Notes under the pieces: generated by a model
What the model saw: the letters and a program-made list of their open reading frames with translations, nothing else
Databases searched by the model: none
What the model was told of the DNA's origin: nothing
In this document: positions 1 through 5,884 of the stretch, one piece after another
Numbering within the stretch: the stretch's first letter is position 1
Layout: the number at the start of each line of letters is the position of its first letter
NCBI GenBank assembly: GCA_937900125.1
Contig: CALCEK010000280.1
Location: forward strand, 1-9,707
Direction of reading: 5' to 3'
DNA from: an uncultured Treponema sp.
Lineage (GTDB): Bacteria > Spirochaetota > Spirochaetia > Treponematales > Treponemataceae
DNA: 9,707 bases
Made by a program: the position numbers and the translations under genes

Positions 1-305
1 CCTTTTTTTGAGTAGGGAACGCTATTTTTTTCAAGATGACTTCCAAAGGCAACATAAAATTCTTCGCCCACAATAGGATTTATTCCATTTACATGACAAA
101 GATGCTCAAAGTTTAGCGCACCAAACATATTGCCGTGGTCTGTGAGTGCCAGCGCGGGCATATTTAGGGATTTTGCCTTTGCTACAAGCGCGTCAATCGT
201 TGCGCAACTATCTAACAGTGAGTAATCGGAATGTACGTGAAGATGTACAAAATTACTTTTTGGAGTTCCTTCTGGTGCATCTGGGAAAACATGGTAATCA
301 GCCAT
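1..305 (-). CDS. dnaE: DNA polymerase III subunit alpha, N-terminal part (cut by window edge)
   Basis: This is the start of the replicative DNA polymerase catalytic subunit; only the first 101 codons lie in the window and the gene runs off the left edge. The visible part is the PHP domain. It shows the family signature FVHLHVHSDYSLLD (residues 19-32, with His21, His23 and Asp27 as likely metal ligands), ALALTDHGNMFGAL (51-64, Asp56-His57) and PIVGEEFYV (77-85). The order and spacing match the N-terminus of bacterial DnaE. The protein has an 18-residue extension before the FVHLHVHSDYS block, where many DnaE proteins begin only a few residues upstream. The ATG at 303-305 is preceded by an AGAGG Shine-Dalgarno five bases away, which supports this start. 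It is transcribed divergently from the envelope gene starting near 391. Polymerase, thumb and OB domains are outside the window, so intactness cannot be judged. Confidence 0.95.
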   Translation of the reverse strand, partial: MADYHVFPDAPEGTPKSNFVHLHVHSDYSLLDSCATIDALVAKAKSLNMPALALTDHGNMFGALNFEHLCHVNGINPIVGEEFYVAFGSHLEKNSVPYSKK

Positions 306-349
306 TAAAACCTCTTCTTTTTTGGAAAACTAAAGGGAACCTCTAAAAC

Positions 350-379
350 TTGCAATTTTTTAAGATTCTCTTTTATAAT
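350..379 (+). promoter_or_regulatory. Candidate promoter for the propeller-protein/lipoprotein unit
   Basis: TTGCAA (350-355) is followed after 18 bases by a perfect TATAAT (374-379). Transcription would begin near 386, about five bases before the ATG at 391, so a message starting at that codon would be almost leaderless. The same message could instead be translated from the ATG at 448. Overlaps the divergent dnaE -10. Confidence 0.5.
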
Positions 380-403
380 ATCGGCTTTTTATGCAAAGTG
401 CAA
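375..403 (-). promoter_or_regulatory. Candidate dnaE promoter (minus strand)
   Basis: Read on the minus strand, TTGCAC (403-398) is followed after 17 bases by TATTAT (380-375). The -10 matches consensus at 5 of 6 positions and the -35 only at 3 of 6. Transcription would start near 368, giving a leader of about 60 bases to dnaE. The -10 overlaps the plus-strand TATAAT at 374-379, so the seven bases TATAATA (374-380) can serve both directions. Prediction from sequence only. Confidence 0.4.
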
Positions 404-3246
404 ATGCAAAACTTGACAAAAGACCTTGTAAAACTCAAAATATATTTATGGAAGAAAATACGTCTTTAGAAGAAAAAAATGAAAACTTAAAATCAACTGA
501 AAATGAAAATCAGATTGAAACATTGAAACAAACTGAAAATGAAGATTCGCAAATTGAAGAGCCAAAACTTGAATCTGATTCTCAGGAACAAAAAAATGAA
601 AATCCGCAAAACAAAAAGAAAATTAGCAAAAAAAAGAATCCTTTTTTAAGGTTTCTTAAAGTTTTGCTGATAATTATTTTAATTTTAATCGCCATAATTG
701 CCTCTTGGACAGCATTTTCTGCATTTAACAGAAAAAAATCTATTTCTTATGTGCCACGCGGATATTCTTTATATGTACACATGGATTCTGTTTGGAAAGC
801 CCTAGAGCCTATGATTGACTTGCGAGCCGCAGACCTTTTGCTTTCTTCCCCTGATTTTGCACAGTTGCGCCCAGTTTTTATGAATCTTAGGACTTCGCCT
901 TTACGCGATTCTAAACTTTTTGCCTTTGCGGCTTCTCGTGCGCTTGATGCGGGACTTTACACACAAAATAATACTACTGATTTTGCAGTCGTTGTGGATA
1001 TGGGAATTCTTTCTGCACTTACGCGACTTTTGCCTACTATTCTTCCAAAAGTACCGCTTCCAGGACTTTCTTATGTTCAAAGCGGTGAACTTTCGTATTT
1101 TAAGTATAATGCGGGAAGTCAAACAATATATGCTTCCCCGTACAAAAATCTTTTGATTGCAAGTTCTACACTTGACCTTTTAGAGCAATCCCTAAAAGCA
1201 GATAATGCTTCTTACTATACAAAAGAAGAGCTTTCTTTGCTTACAGAGCGCGACGGTCAGCCAATTCGCTTGATTGTTAACGCAAAAGAACTTTCAACTT
1301 TTGTTGCGGGTAGCGATGAATTTGTTTCTTCACTTTTTGATTTATTTTCGTCCGACACACTAGGGGCGGTTTCATTCGGAATTACAGATTCTGATATAAA
1401 TGTTACAGCTCGACTTTCCTTAAAAAATCCTGAAAATGATTCTCTTTCGGAGTTGATAAAAAAAGATTCTTCAATGCCAGCTTTGCTTTCAAAGCTAAGT
1501 TCGCAAGTTCAATATTATACAATTATCAATGCGGGAAATTTAAATGAGCTAAAAAACGCGCTTTTTCCGCTTTTGCCAAAAGATTTAAATGCTGAAGATT
1601 TGTATGCTCGCGGTGAAACTTTAAGCCGCTCAATTTTTAATCTTACGCTTGACGATTTGCTTTATTCTTGGACGGGGCAGGAGTTTTCCGTTTTTGGTGT
1701 TGAAGGTTATGAAAACCCAGTGTTAGCAATAAAAGTTTCGGACGAAAAACAAAGACAAAAAATATTTGACAAAGTTCTTTCTTCTATTATATTAACTGAT
1801 GATTCAAGTTTGATTGTGGACGGAATGAGAATCCCGCGCATAATGATTCCGCTCTTTTTTCAAAACATTTTAAGTGTATTTAAAGTTTCTGTTCCCGCTC
1901 CGTATTACATTGTTGACGATGGTTTTATCTATTTTTCAGAATCTGCGGAAGTTCTTTCTTCAATTCACAGTGCAACTCAGGCAGGAAAACGCCTTTCTAA
2001 AAACGAAAATTGGAAAGAGGTTTCTGCTTTGCAACAACAAGTTTTTACGACAGGACTTTTTTACGATTTGGAAAACAGTATTCCGTTCTTTTTGCGAGAA
2101 AATAATACTATAACTCAAATTTTACAACTTTATAGCATTGGACGCCTTGATGTACGCTTAAAAAAAGGCGAGCTTACGATGCAACTTCAAGCGAGTGCGC
2201 ATAGAAACGGAGACGCACGGTCTGTTCCTGGATTCCCGATTGAATTAACTGGAAAAACTTCTGAAGCCTTATACGCAAGTTCTGACAAAAAGCGACTTTT
2301 TTGGCTAGAGGATAGTCGATTTGTTTGTGCATTGAACTTAGATTCTATGGAAAAACTTCGTTTTGAACTTCCTTCTTCTGGAACAATCGCACTTTCCGAT
2401 TCTGAAGGCGCAAAAACTGGCGAGTTGTGGGCGGTTACAAACGATGGAGCTATTTACTTGTTTAACAACAATTTAGAATTGGTTTCCTCTCAATTTCCTT
2501 TGCTAATTGGCGAAAAACCAACTGCCCAAGCCGCTGTTTGCAACGGAACACTTTACATTCCTGTTTCTAGCGGGCTGCATTTAGTTTCGTCAAATGGCGA
2601 CAATTCTGCAATAAATTTATCACTTTCAGGTTCAATTAAGAGTTCGCCCTCTGTTTTTAAAGATTTTGTTGCCATTTATGACAAAAGTTTTGCGGGAAAA
2701 ATATTTGTTCTCCAAAACAAAAACATTTTAAATGCCTCCACTCCGTATTCTGTTCCAGGAATCGCATTCGGAAGTCCTGCATTCCTAGAAGTCGGAAAAA
2801 AGAATTACATTGCATTTATAACACAAGCGGGAAATTTGTTTGTTTGGGAAAATGGAGAGCTTGTAAGCGGTTTCCCCATCAAAATTGACGGCATTTTTTA
2901 TACAAACCTCGTTTCTGCTGGCACACACCTTTTTGCGCTTTCAGAAAAAGCCGAATTATTCAGAATCAGCATAAATGGCGAGGTTACAAAAGTTGCAATC
3001 CCTTATGCAAGTGCGCGTGAAGGTTATATTTCAGTTTTTTCTCCCGATTCCAATGGAGTTGAGCAAATTTTTGTTTGTGCGGACGGAAATATTCTTTACG
3101 GATTTAACGAAAATCTTGAAATTTTACAAGGATTCCCAATTGCTGGCTGGGGAATTCCTGCTTTTGCAGACGTAAATGGCGATAAGGCAGCCGACTGTTT
3201 TGCACTTACGATAGATCAAAAATTAAACGCATGGAATTTGAGGTGA
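391..3246 (+). CDS. Large single-pass membrane protein with C-terminal propeller-like (FG-GAP/VCBS-type) repeats
   Basis: I do not recognise a named family for the whole 951-residue protein. Residues 20-85 are hydrophilic and rich in Glu, Asn and Lys, ending in a Lys-rich block (76-82). A hydrophobic segment (about 87-112, FLRFLKVLLIIILILIAII...) is a membrane anchor, probably placing the remainder in the periplasm. The middle (about 120-600) is a mixed region starting VPRGYSLYVHMDSVW. The C-terminal 340 residues look like a beta-propeller: a G/Q-F-P-I/L motif recurs with its Phe at 615, 702, 828 and 915, and the last copy is followed by ADVNGDKAADCFALTIDQKL, an FG-GAP/VCBS-like Asp-x-Asn-x-Asp loop. 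Start uncertain: neither ATG 391 nor the in-frame ATG 448 (932 residues, MEENTSLEEK) has a Shine-Dalgarno; residues 1-19 look non-descript, so 448 is a serious alternative. It ends three bases before the lipoprotein gene, so the two are probably coupled. Confidence 0.85.
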   Translation: MQSANAKLDKRPCKTQNIFMEENTSLEEKNENLKSTENENQIETLKQTENEDSQIEEPKLESDSQEQKNENPQNKKKISKKKNPFLRFLKVLLIIILILIAIIASWTAFSAFNRKKSISYVPRGYSLYVHMDSVWKALEPMIDLRAADLLLSSPDFAQLRPVFMNLRTSPLRDSKLFAFAASRALDAGLYTQNNTTDFAVVVDMGILSALTRLLPTILPKVPLPGLSYVQSGELSYFKYNAGSQTIYASPYKNLLIASSTLDLLEQSLKADNASYYTKEELSLLTERDGQPIRLIVNAKELSTFVAGSDEFVSSLFDLFSSDTLGAVSFGITDSDINVTARLSLKNPENDSLSELIKKDSSMPALLSKLSSQVQYYTIINAGNLNELKNALFPLLPKDLNAEDLYARGETLSRSIFNLTLDDLLYSWTGQEFSVFGVEGYENPVLAIKVSDEKQRQKIFDKVLSSIILTDDSSLIVDGMRIPRIMIPLFFQNILSVFKVSVPAPYYIVDDGFIYFSESAEVLSSIHSATQAGKRLSKNENWKEVSALQQQVFTTGLFYDLENSIPFFLRENNTITQILQLYSIGRLDVRLKKGELTMQLQASAHRNGDARSVPGFPIELTGKTSEALYASSDKKRLFWLEDSRFVCALNLDSMEKLRFELPSSGTIALSDSEGAKTGELWAVTNDGAIYLFNNNLELVSSQFPLLIGEKPTAQAAVCNGTLYIPVSSGLHLVSSNGDNSAINLSLSGSIKSSPSVFKDFVAIYDKSFAGKIFVLQNKNILNASTPYSVPGIAFGSPAFLEVGKKNYIAFITQAGNLFVWENGELVSGFPIKIDGIFYTNLVSAGTHLFALSEKAELFRISINGEVTKVAIPYASAREGYISVFSPDSNGVEQIFVCADGNILYGFNENLEILQGFPIAGWGIPAFADVNGDKAADCFALTIDQKLNAWNLR
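413..441 (+). promoter_or_regulatory. Weak alternative internal promoter before the ATG at 448
   Basis: A perfect TTGACA (413-418) is followed after 17 bases by CAAAAT (436-441), a poor -10 (4 of 6). The ATG at 448 comes six bases later, where a leaderless transcript would start. If real, it would favour 448 over 391 as the true start of the large gene. The weak -10 makes this a low-confidence call. Confidence 0.22.
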
Positions 3247-3249
3247 TTT

Positions 3250-4374
3250 ATGAAAAAATATGCTGATTTAAGATTATTTTATGTATTTTGTGCAATTTTT
3301 TTGTTTGCATTTTTTTCTTGTGCGTCAACAAATAAGGGCGACCGCTTTGTTTACACAAGTGAAAGTGAAAATCCAGATATACGCTATTTGCAAGAATCTA
3401 TTGCGTATTTAGATGCGGCACGTCTTTTTGGAAGCCGAGTAGAATTAGAAAATAGAGAAATTTCTACAAGTTCAGTTATTTCTAAAATTGAAAATCTGCT
3501 TTCTTCTAGTACAATCAATCAGTCCGAAAATGCGCGTCTGCTTGCTCTTGAAGGAATGGCACTCTTAATGGAAGATAAAAAATCTCGCGCAAAAGATTGT
3601 TATGAAAAAGCCTTACATTTGTATCGGGGGGATGGACAAAATGCTGTTTTGGGGTACAGACTCGGTTTAATTGAAAATCTTGCCGATAAAAATTCCATTG
3701 TAGATAGTGCAGATAAGCCTTTGTTGCTCCTTGAACAAGCAATTTCTTTTTATGAAAAAGGTCAATATCTTCAAGCTGTAGCCCAATTTGATACTTCTTT
3801 TATTTCGCTTGATTCATATTATAGAGAAGCCTATACACCTGTTCGGGATAGAGCATGGGAAATGCGCAGTTTGCCAGAAGTTGTTTCTGCAAGTGAGGAT
3901 AAAGATAAAGCTGAAAATTTGCTTAAAAAAACAGATATTGATATTGGAACAATGCTTTTGCTCACCCAAGAATTTTCTAATCATTTGTATAGTGTAACAG
4001 GCGGTAAAAAGCTTTCAGAAAGTGATTTATTTAAGCGAGTTTTAGCGTCTGGAAAACTTTCTCCTATTTCTGACGCGGAAGAAAAAAATCTTGAAAAAGA
4101 AACTCAAGCACTCCGCATTTTATGCGCTAGATTTTTGTGGAATTTGTTTACGCAAAATGATAAATCACTTGATTTTACAAAATACTCAACACTTTACAAG
4201 GGGTATAATATGGAAAGCCCTGTTAGTGATGTGGAAGTTTCTTCGCCAGATTTTGATGCGGTGCTAGGTTGTGTGGAAAATGAAATTATGACTCTTCCCG
4301 ACGGAGAACATTTTTTCCCAGAAAAAACAGTTTCCGCTTTGGAATTTTCAAAGTGGCTTTCATCAGTGGAATAG
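3250..4374 (+). CDS. Lipoprotein with TPR-like helical repeats, unknown function
   Basis: The N-terminus (MKKYADLRLFYVFCAIFLFAFFSCAS) is a lipoprotein signal peptide. Cys24 follows Phe-Phe-Ser, a loose lipobox of the kind seen in spirochaetes, so the mature protein would be acylated on Cys24. Cys14 lies inside the hydrophobic core and is a poor site. The mature part is largely helical. Two stretches resemble tetratricopeptide repeats: about 95-126 (ARLLALEGMALLMEDKKSRA then CYEKALHLY) and about 158-187 (LLLLEQAISFYEKGQYLQAV then AQF). The C-terminus is acidic and ends ALEFSKWLSSVE. The AGGTGA Shine-Dalgarno at 3241-3246 overlaps the stop of the upstream membrane-protein gene, three bases before this ATG, implying translational coupling and a shared envelope role. 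TPR lipoproteins often scaffold complexes, but that is inference. A run of six G at 3626-3631 lies in the reading frame and encodes part of Arg-Gly-Asp. Confidence 0.85.
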   Translation: MKKYADLRLFYVFCAIFLFAFFSCASTNKGDRFVYTSESENPDIRYLQESIAYLDAARLFGSRVELENREISTSSVISKIENLLSSSTINQSENARLLALEGMALLMEDKKSRAKDCYEKALHLYRGDGQNAVLGYRLGLIENLADKNSIVDSADKPLLLLEQAISFYEKGQYLQAVAQFDTSFISLDSYYREAYTPVRDRAWEMRSLPEVVSASEDKDKAENLLKKTDIDIGTMLLLTQEFSNHLYSVTGGKKLSESDLFKRVLASGKLSPISDAEEKNLEKETQALRILCARFLWNLFTQNDKSLDFTKYSTLYKGYNMESPVSDVEVSSPDFDAVLGCVENEIMTLPDGEHFFPEKTVSALEFSKWLSSVE

Positions 4375-4423
4375 CGCAACTAGAAGCCTTAAAAATCGAT
4401 GTTTTCGCTGAAACTCTTGCTAT

Positions 4424-4461
4424 AACGCTTAGGCAACGCCTAGCAACGCCTAGCAACGCTT
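4424..4461. repeat. Four AACGC motifs phased at helical spacing
   Basis: AACGC starts at 4424, 4435, 4445 and 4455, spacings of 11, 10 and 10 bases. The inner two copies form a perfect 10-bp tandem unit (AACGCCTAGC) and the outer copies read AACGCTT. Part of it is also a small dyad, TAGGC-AAC-GCCTA (4430-4442). It begins 50 bp after the lipoprotein stop and ends 56 bp before the next promoter. The spacing puts every copy on the same face of the helix, which suits cooperative protein binding but does not prove it. No U-tract follows, so it is not a standard terminator. Confidence 0.6.
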
Positions 4462-4516
4462 GTAATACTTAATTTTGTCTGTTGTCCCTTGTTTTTTGTG
4501 AATAGCGGTTTTTTAA

Positions 4517-4545
4517 TTGACCATTCAAGAAAACTGTGAAATAAT
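4517..4545 (+). promoter_or_regulatory. Promoter for the 85-residue membrane protein gene
   Basis: TTGACC (4517-4522), a 17-base spacer and AATAAT (4540-4545) each match the sigma-70 consensus at 5 of 6 positions. Transcription would start near 4552, giving an untranslated leader of about 88 bases that contains the hairpin at 4573-4612. Together with the upstream repeats this accounts for most of the 265-bp gap between 4375 and 4639; I see no gene in that gap. Confidence 0.6.
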
Positions 4546-4572
4546 AGGGTCGGAAATGTCATAGATGGCAAA

Positions 4573-4622
4573 TTACGGAATACTTAAATTAAACTTAAAG
4601 TATTTTCCGTAACTTTTAATTT
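4573..4622 (+). promoter_or_regulatory. 5'-leader hairpin with possible H-type pseudoknot
   Basis: TTACGGAATACTT (4573-4585) pairs with 4598-4612, forming 13 base pairs with a two-base bulge (4603-4604) and a 12-base loop. The loop bases AAATTAAA (4586-4593) are fully complementary to TTTAATTT (4615-4622), two bases past the stem. That is the geometry of an H-type pseudoknot. The Shine-Dalgarno GGAG (4631-4634) follows eight bases later, five before the ATG at 4640. The outer stem is convincing; the all-A/U pseudoknot helix could be chance in AT-rich DNA. No known riboswitch consensus is recognised. Confidence 0.5.
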
Positions 4623-4639
4623 AAATTTTTGGAGTTATT

Positions 4640-4897
4640 ATGGGTGCTTTGATTGTTGGTTTTGTTTTAATCGCATTTTGTGTTTTTGCTTGCCTTCCGT
4701 CTGGAGTGGGGCTTGCTTGGGGAACATACGTTCTTGATTTTTTACGTGGGTGCGCTCCTGTACTTTCTGCATTTGTCGGGTTAGTCGCAGTTTTTATCGG
4801 TTTTGCCGATTTAAAAGATAAAAAAGAAGCTAAAAAAGAAGAACTTGCTGCAAAAGAAGCGGAAGAAGCAATAAATAAAAAGTCAAGTGCGGAATAA
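4640..4897 (+). CDS. Small two-helix membrane protein, 85 residues, unknown function
   Basis: I do not recognise a family. The protein has two hydrophobic segments, about 3-27 (ALIVGFVLIAFCVFACLPSG and on) and about 38-57 (CAPVLSAFVGLVAVFIGFAD), separated by a short loop. A highly charged Lys/Glu/Ala-rich tail (about 58-85) should be helical and possibly a short coiled coil. By the positive-inside rule the Lys-rich tail is probably cytoplasmic. The start is well supported: GGAG at 4631-4634 is five bases before the ATG. It has its own promoter (4517-4545) and an 88-base structured leader. The rplM promoter begins five bases after its stop, so some transcripts may read through into the ribosomal operon. 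A real gene is likely from the ribosome site, promoter and membrane pattern; function is unknown. Confidence 0.8.
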   Translation: MGALIVGFVLIAFCVFACLPSGVGLAWGTYVLDFLRGCAPVLSAFVGLVAVFIGFADLKDKKEAKKEELAAKEAEEAINKKSSAE

Positions 4898-4901
4898 ACT
4901 A

Positions 4902-4931
4902 TTGACGTGCTATGCTCTTTTGTGCTAAATT
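4902..4931 (+). promoter_or_regulatory. Promoter of the rplM-rpsI-recX operon
   Basis: TTGACG (4902-4907) is followed after 18 bases by TAAATT (4926-4931), preceded by TGC, giving an extended -10 (TGnTAAATT). The -35 matches 5 of 6 and the -10 4 of 6. TATATT at 4931-4936 is a closer -10 match but sits 23 bases from the -35. Transcription would begin near 4938, giving a leader of about 98 bases to rplM. This high-quality -35 fits a ribosomal-protein operon. Confidence 0.55.
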
Positions 4932-4949
4932 ATATTACCCCGTATACAA

Positions 4950-5017
4950 TTATGAACAACGCTTCATTGTTCATAAACATTCGTAAGTTAGATGCAAAAC
5001 TTAGAATGTAAAGTTTT
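4950..5017 (+). promoter_or_regulatory. Structured leader of rplM: two abutting hairpins plus a competing pairing
   Basis: Hairpin I: TTATGAACAA (4950-4959) pairs perfectly with TTGTTCATAA (4967-4976) around a 7-base loop. Hairpin II begins at the very next base: ACATTC (4977-4982), a bulged G (4983) and TAAGTT (4984-4989) pair with AACTTAGAATGT (4998-5009), 12 base pairs around an 8-base loop. A competing helix, AAAACTT (4996-5002) with AAGTTTT (5011-5017), would break hairpin II. Ribosomal operons are often controlled by a product binding its own leader, and rplM-rpsI operons in other bacteria are reported to be under L13 control; that this is such a site is inference. No U-tract follows either hairpin, so simple termination is unlikely. 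Confidence 0.6.
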
Positions 5018-5035
5018 ATGAGTAGGTATTTTATA

Positions 5036-5464
5036 ATGAAAACAATTTTTGCCAAAAAAAATGAAGTTCAGCACGAGTGGTATCTTATTGATGCTTCGGG
5101 CAAAACTCTTGGTCGCGTTGCGGCAAAAGCTGCAAGTGTCTTACGCGGAAAGCACAAGCCTTCTTACACACCGAATTCTTTGTGTGGAGATTGCGTGGTA
5201 ATTATCAATGCAGACAAAATTCAAGTGACAGGTAATAAAGCTGATGATAAACTTTATCGCCATTACACAGGTTTTGTTGGCGGTCTAAAGTCTTATTCGT
5301 TTAACGAGTTGATTAAACGCCATCCAGAAGACCCATTGCGCAGAACAATCGCTGGAATGATTCCGCATAATCGTCTTGGTCGCCAAATGCTTGGTAACTT
5401 AAAAGTGTATGCTGGCAGTGAGCATCCTCATGTAGCTCAAAATCCAAAACCGCTTGAAGTGTAA
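5036..5464 (+). CDS. rplM: 50S ribosomal protein L13
   Basis: L13 is an early-assembling protein of the large ribosomal subunit that binds 23S rRNA. From the ATG at 5036 the protein is 142 residues, the usual length. It begins MKTIFAKKNEVQHEWYLIDA, followed by SGKTLGRVAA (21-30), and carries the family signature GMIPHNRLGRQMLGNLKVYA (107-126) followed by GSEHPH. An in-frame ATG at 5018 would add six residues (MSRYFI) that do not fit the family N-terminus. I chose 5036 on homology; the nearby AGTAGG (5021-5026) is a moderate Shine-Dalgarno nine bases upstream of it. The gene is preceded by a two-hairpin leader and followed after 12 bases by rpsI, the conserved L13-S9 pair. Confidence 0.97.
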   Translation: MKTIFAKKNEVQHEWYLIDASGKTLGRVAAKAASVLRGKHKPSYTPNSLCGDCVVIINADKIQVTGNKADDKLYRHYTGFVGGLKSYSFNELIKRHPEDPLRRTIAGMIPHNRLGRQMLGNLKVYAGSEHPHVAQNPKPLEV

Positions 5465-5476
5465 TAGGAGTCTATC

Positions 5477-5869
5477 GTGGTTAAGAATATTGCAATTGGT
5501 ACTGGAAGAAGAAAAACAGCTGTTGCTCGCGTATTTTTACGTGATGGAACTGGAAAAGTGGTTGTCAACGGAAAAGATATAAAAGAGTATTTTTCCACTG
5601 ACGAACAGGTTAAGACTGTGTTTCGTCCTTTGTTGGTTACTTCAAATCAGAATAAATTTGATATTTTAATCAATGTGAATGGCGGTGGCTTGAATGGACA
5701 GGCAGCTGCGTGTTTACATGGACTTTCTCGCGCTTTAACTCAGGTTGACCCAAATTGTCGCGCTGCATTAAAAGCAAATGGCTATTTAACTCGCGATTCT
5801 CGTATGGTAGAACGCAAAAAGTATGGTCAGCGTGGTGCACGTAGAAGATTCCAGTTCAGCAAACGCTAA
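5477..5869 (+). CDS. rpsI: 30S ribosomal protein S9
   Basis: S9 lies in the head of the small subunit, and its C-terminal tail reaches the P-site tRNA. The 130-residue protein is full length. It opens with the typical IAIGTGRRKTAVARVFL (5-21), has the signature GGGLNGQAAACLHGLSRAL (69-87), and ends in the conserved basic tail with terminal Ser-Lys-Arg, the part that contacts tRNA. The start is a GTG at 5477, fixed by an AGGAG Shine-Dalgarno at 5466-5470 with six bases between. It is co-transcribed with rplM (12-base gap) and followed 15 bases later by recX. Confidence 0.97.
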   Translation: MVKNIAIGTGRRKTAVARVFLRDGTGKVVVNGKDIKEYFSTDEQVKTVFRPLLVTSNQNKFDILINVNGGGLNGQAAACLHGLSRALTQVDPNCRAALKANGYLTRDSRMVERKKYGQRGARRRFQFSKR

Positions 5870-5884
5870 ATTTTTCTTTTTCGG

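Noticed and set aside
3621..3640. Run of six G in the lipoprotein gene, encoding part of an Arg-Gly-Asp motif; possible phase-variation tract or integrin-binding site.
   Set aside because: Six bases is short for slipped-strand switching, and RGD occurs often by chance. Neither is supported by surrounding sequence.
3515..3742. Minus-strand reading frame of 75 codons inside the lipoprotein gene.
   Set aside because: No ribosome site or recognisable protein pattern; it is antisense to a clear coding sequence.
4194..4379. Minus-strand 61-codon frame covering the 3' end of the lipoprotein gene.
   Set aside because: Antisense to coding sequence, with no promoter or ribosome site seen and a composition that mirrors the opposite strand.
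4424..4461. Phased repeats as a CRISPR remnant or intrinsic terminator.
   Set aside because: Units are only 10 bp with no spacers, and the small dyad is not followed by a T-run.
5018..5035. Upstream ATG for L13 giving a 148-residue form.
   Set aside because: The extra MSRYFI is absent from the family pattern, and 142 residues from 5036 is the standard length.
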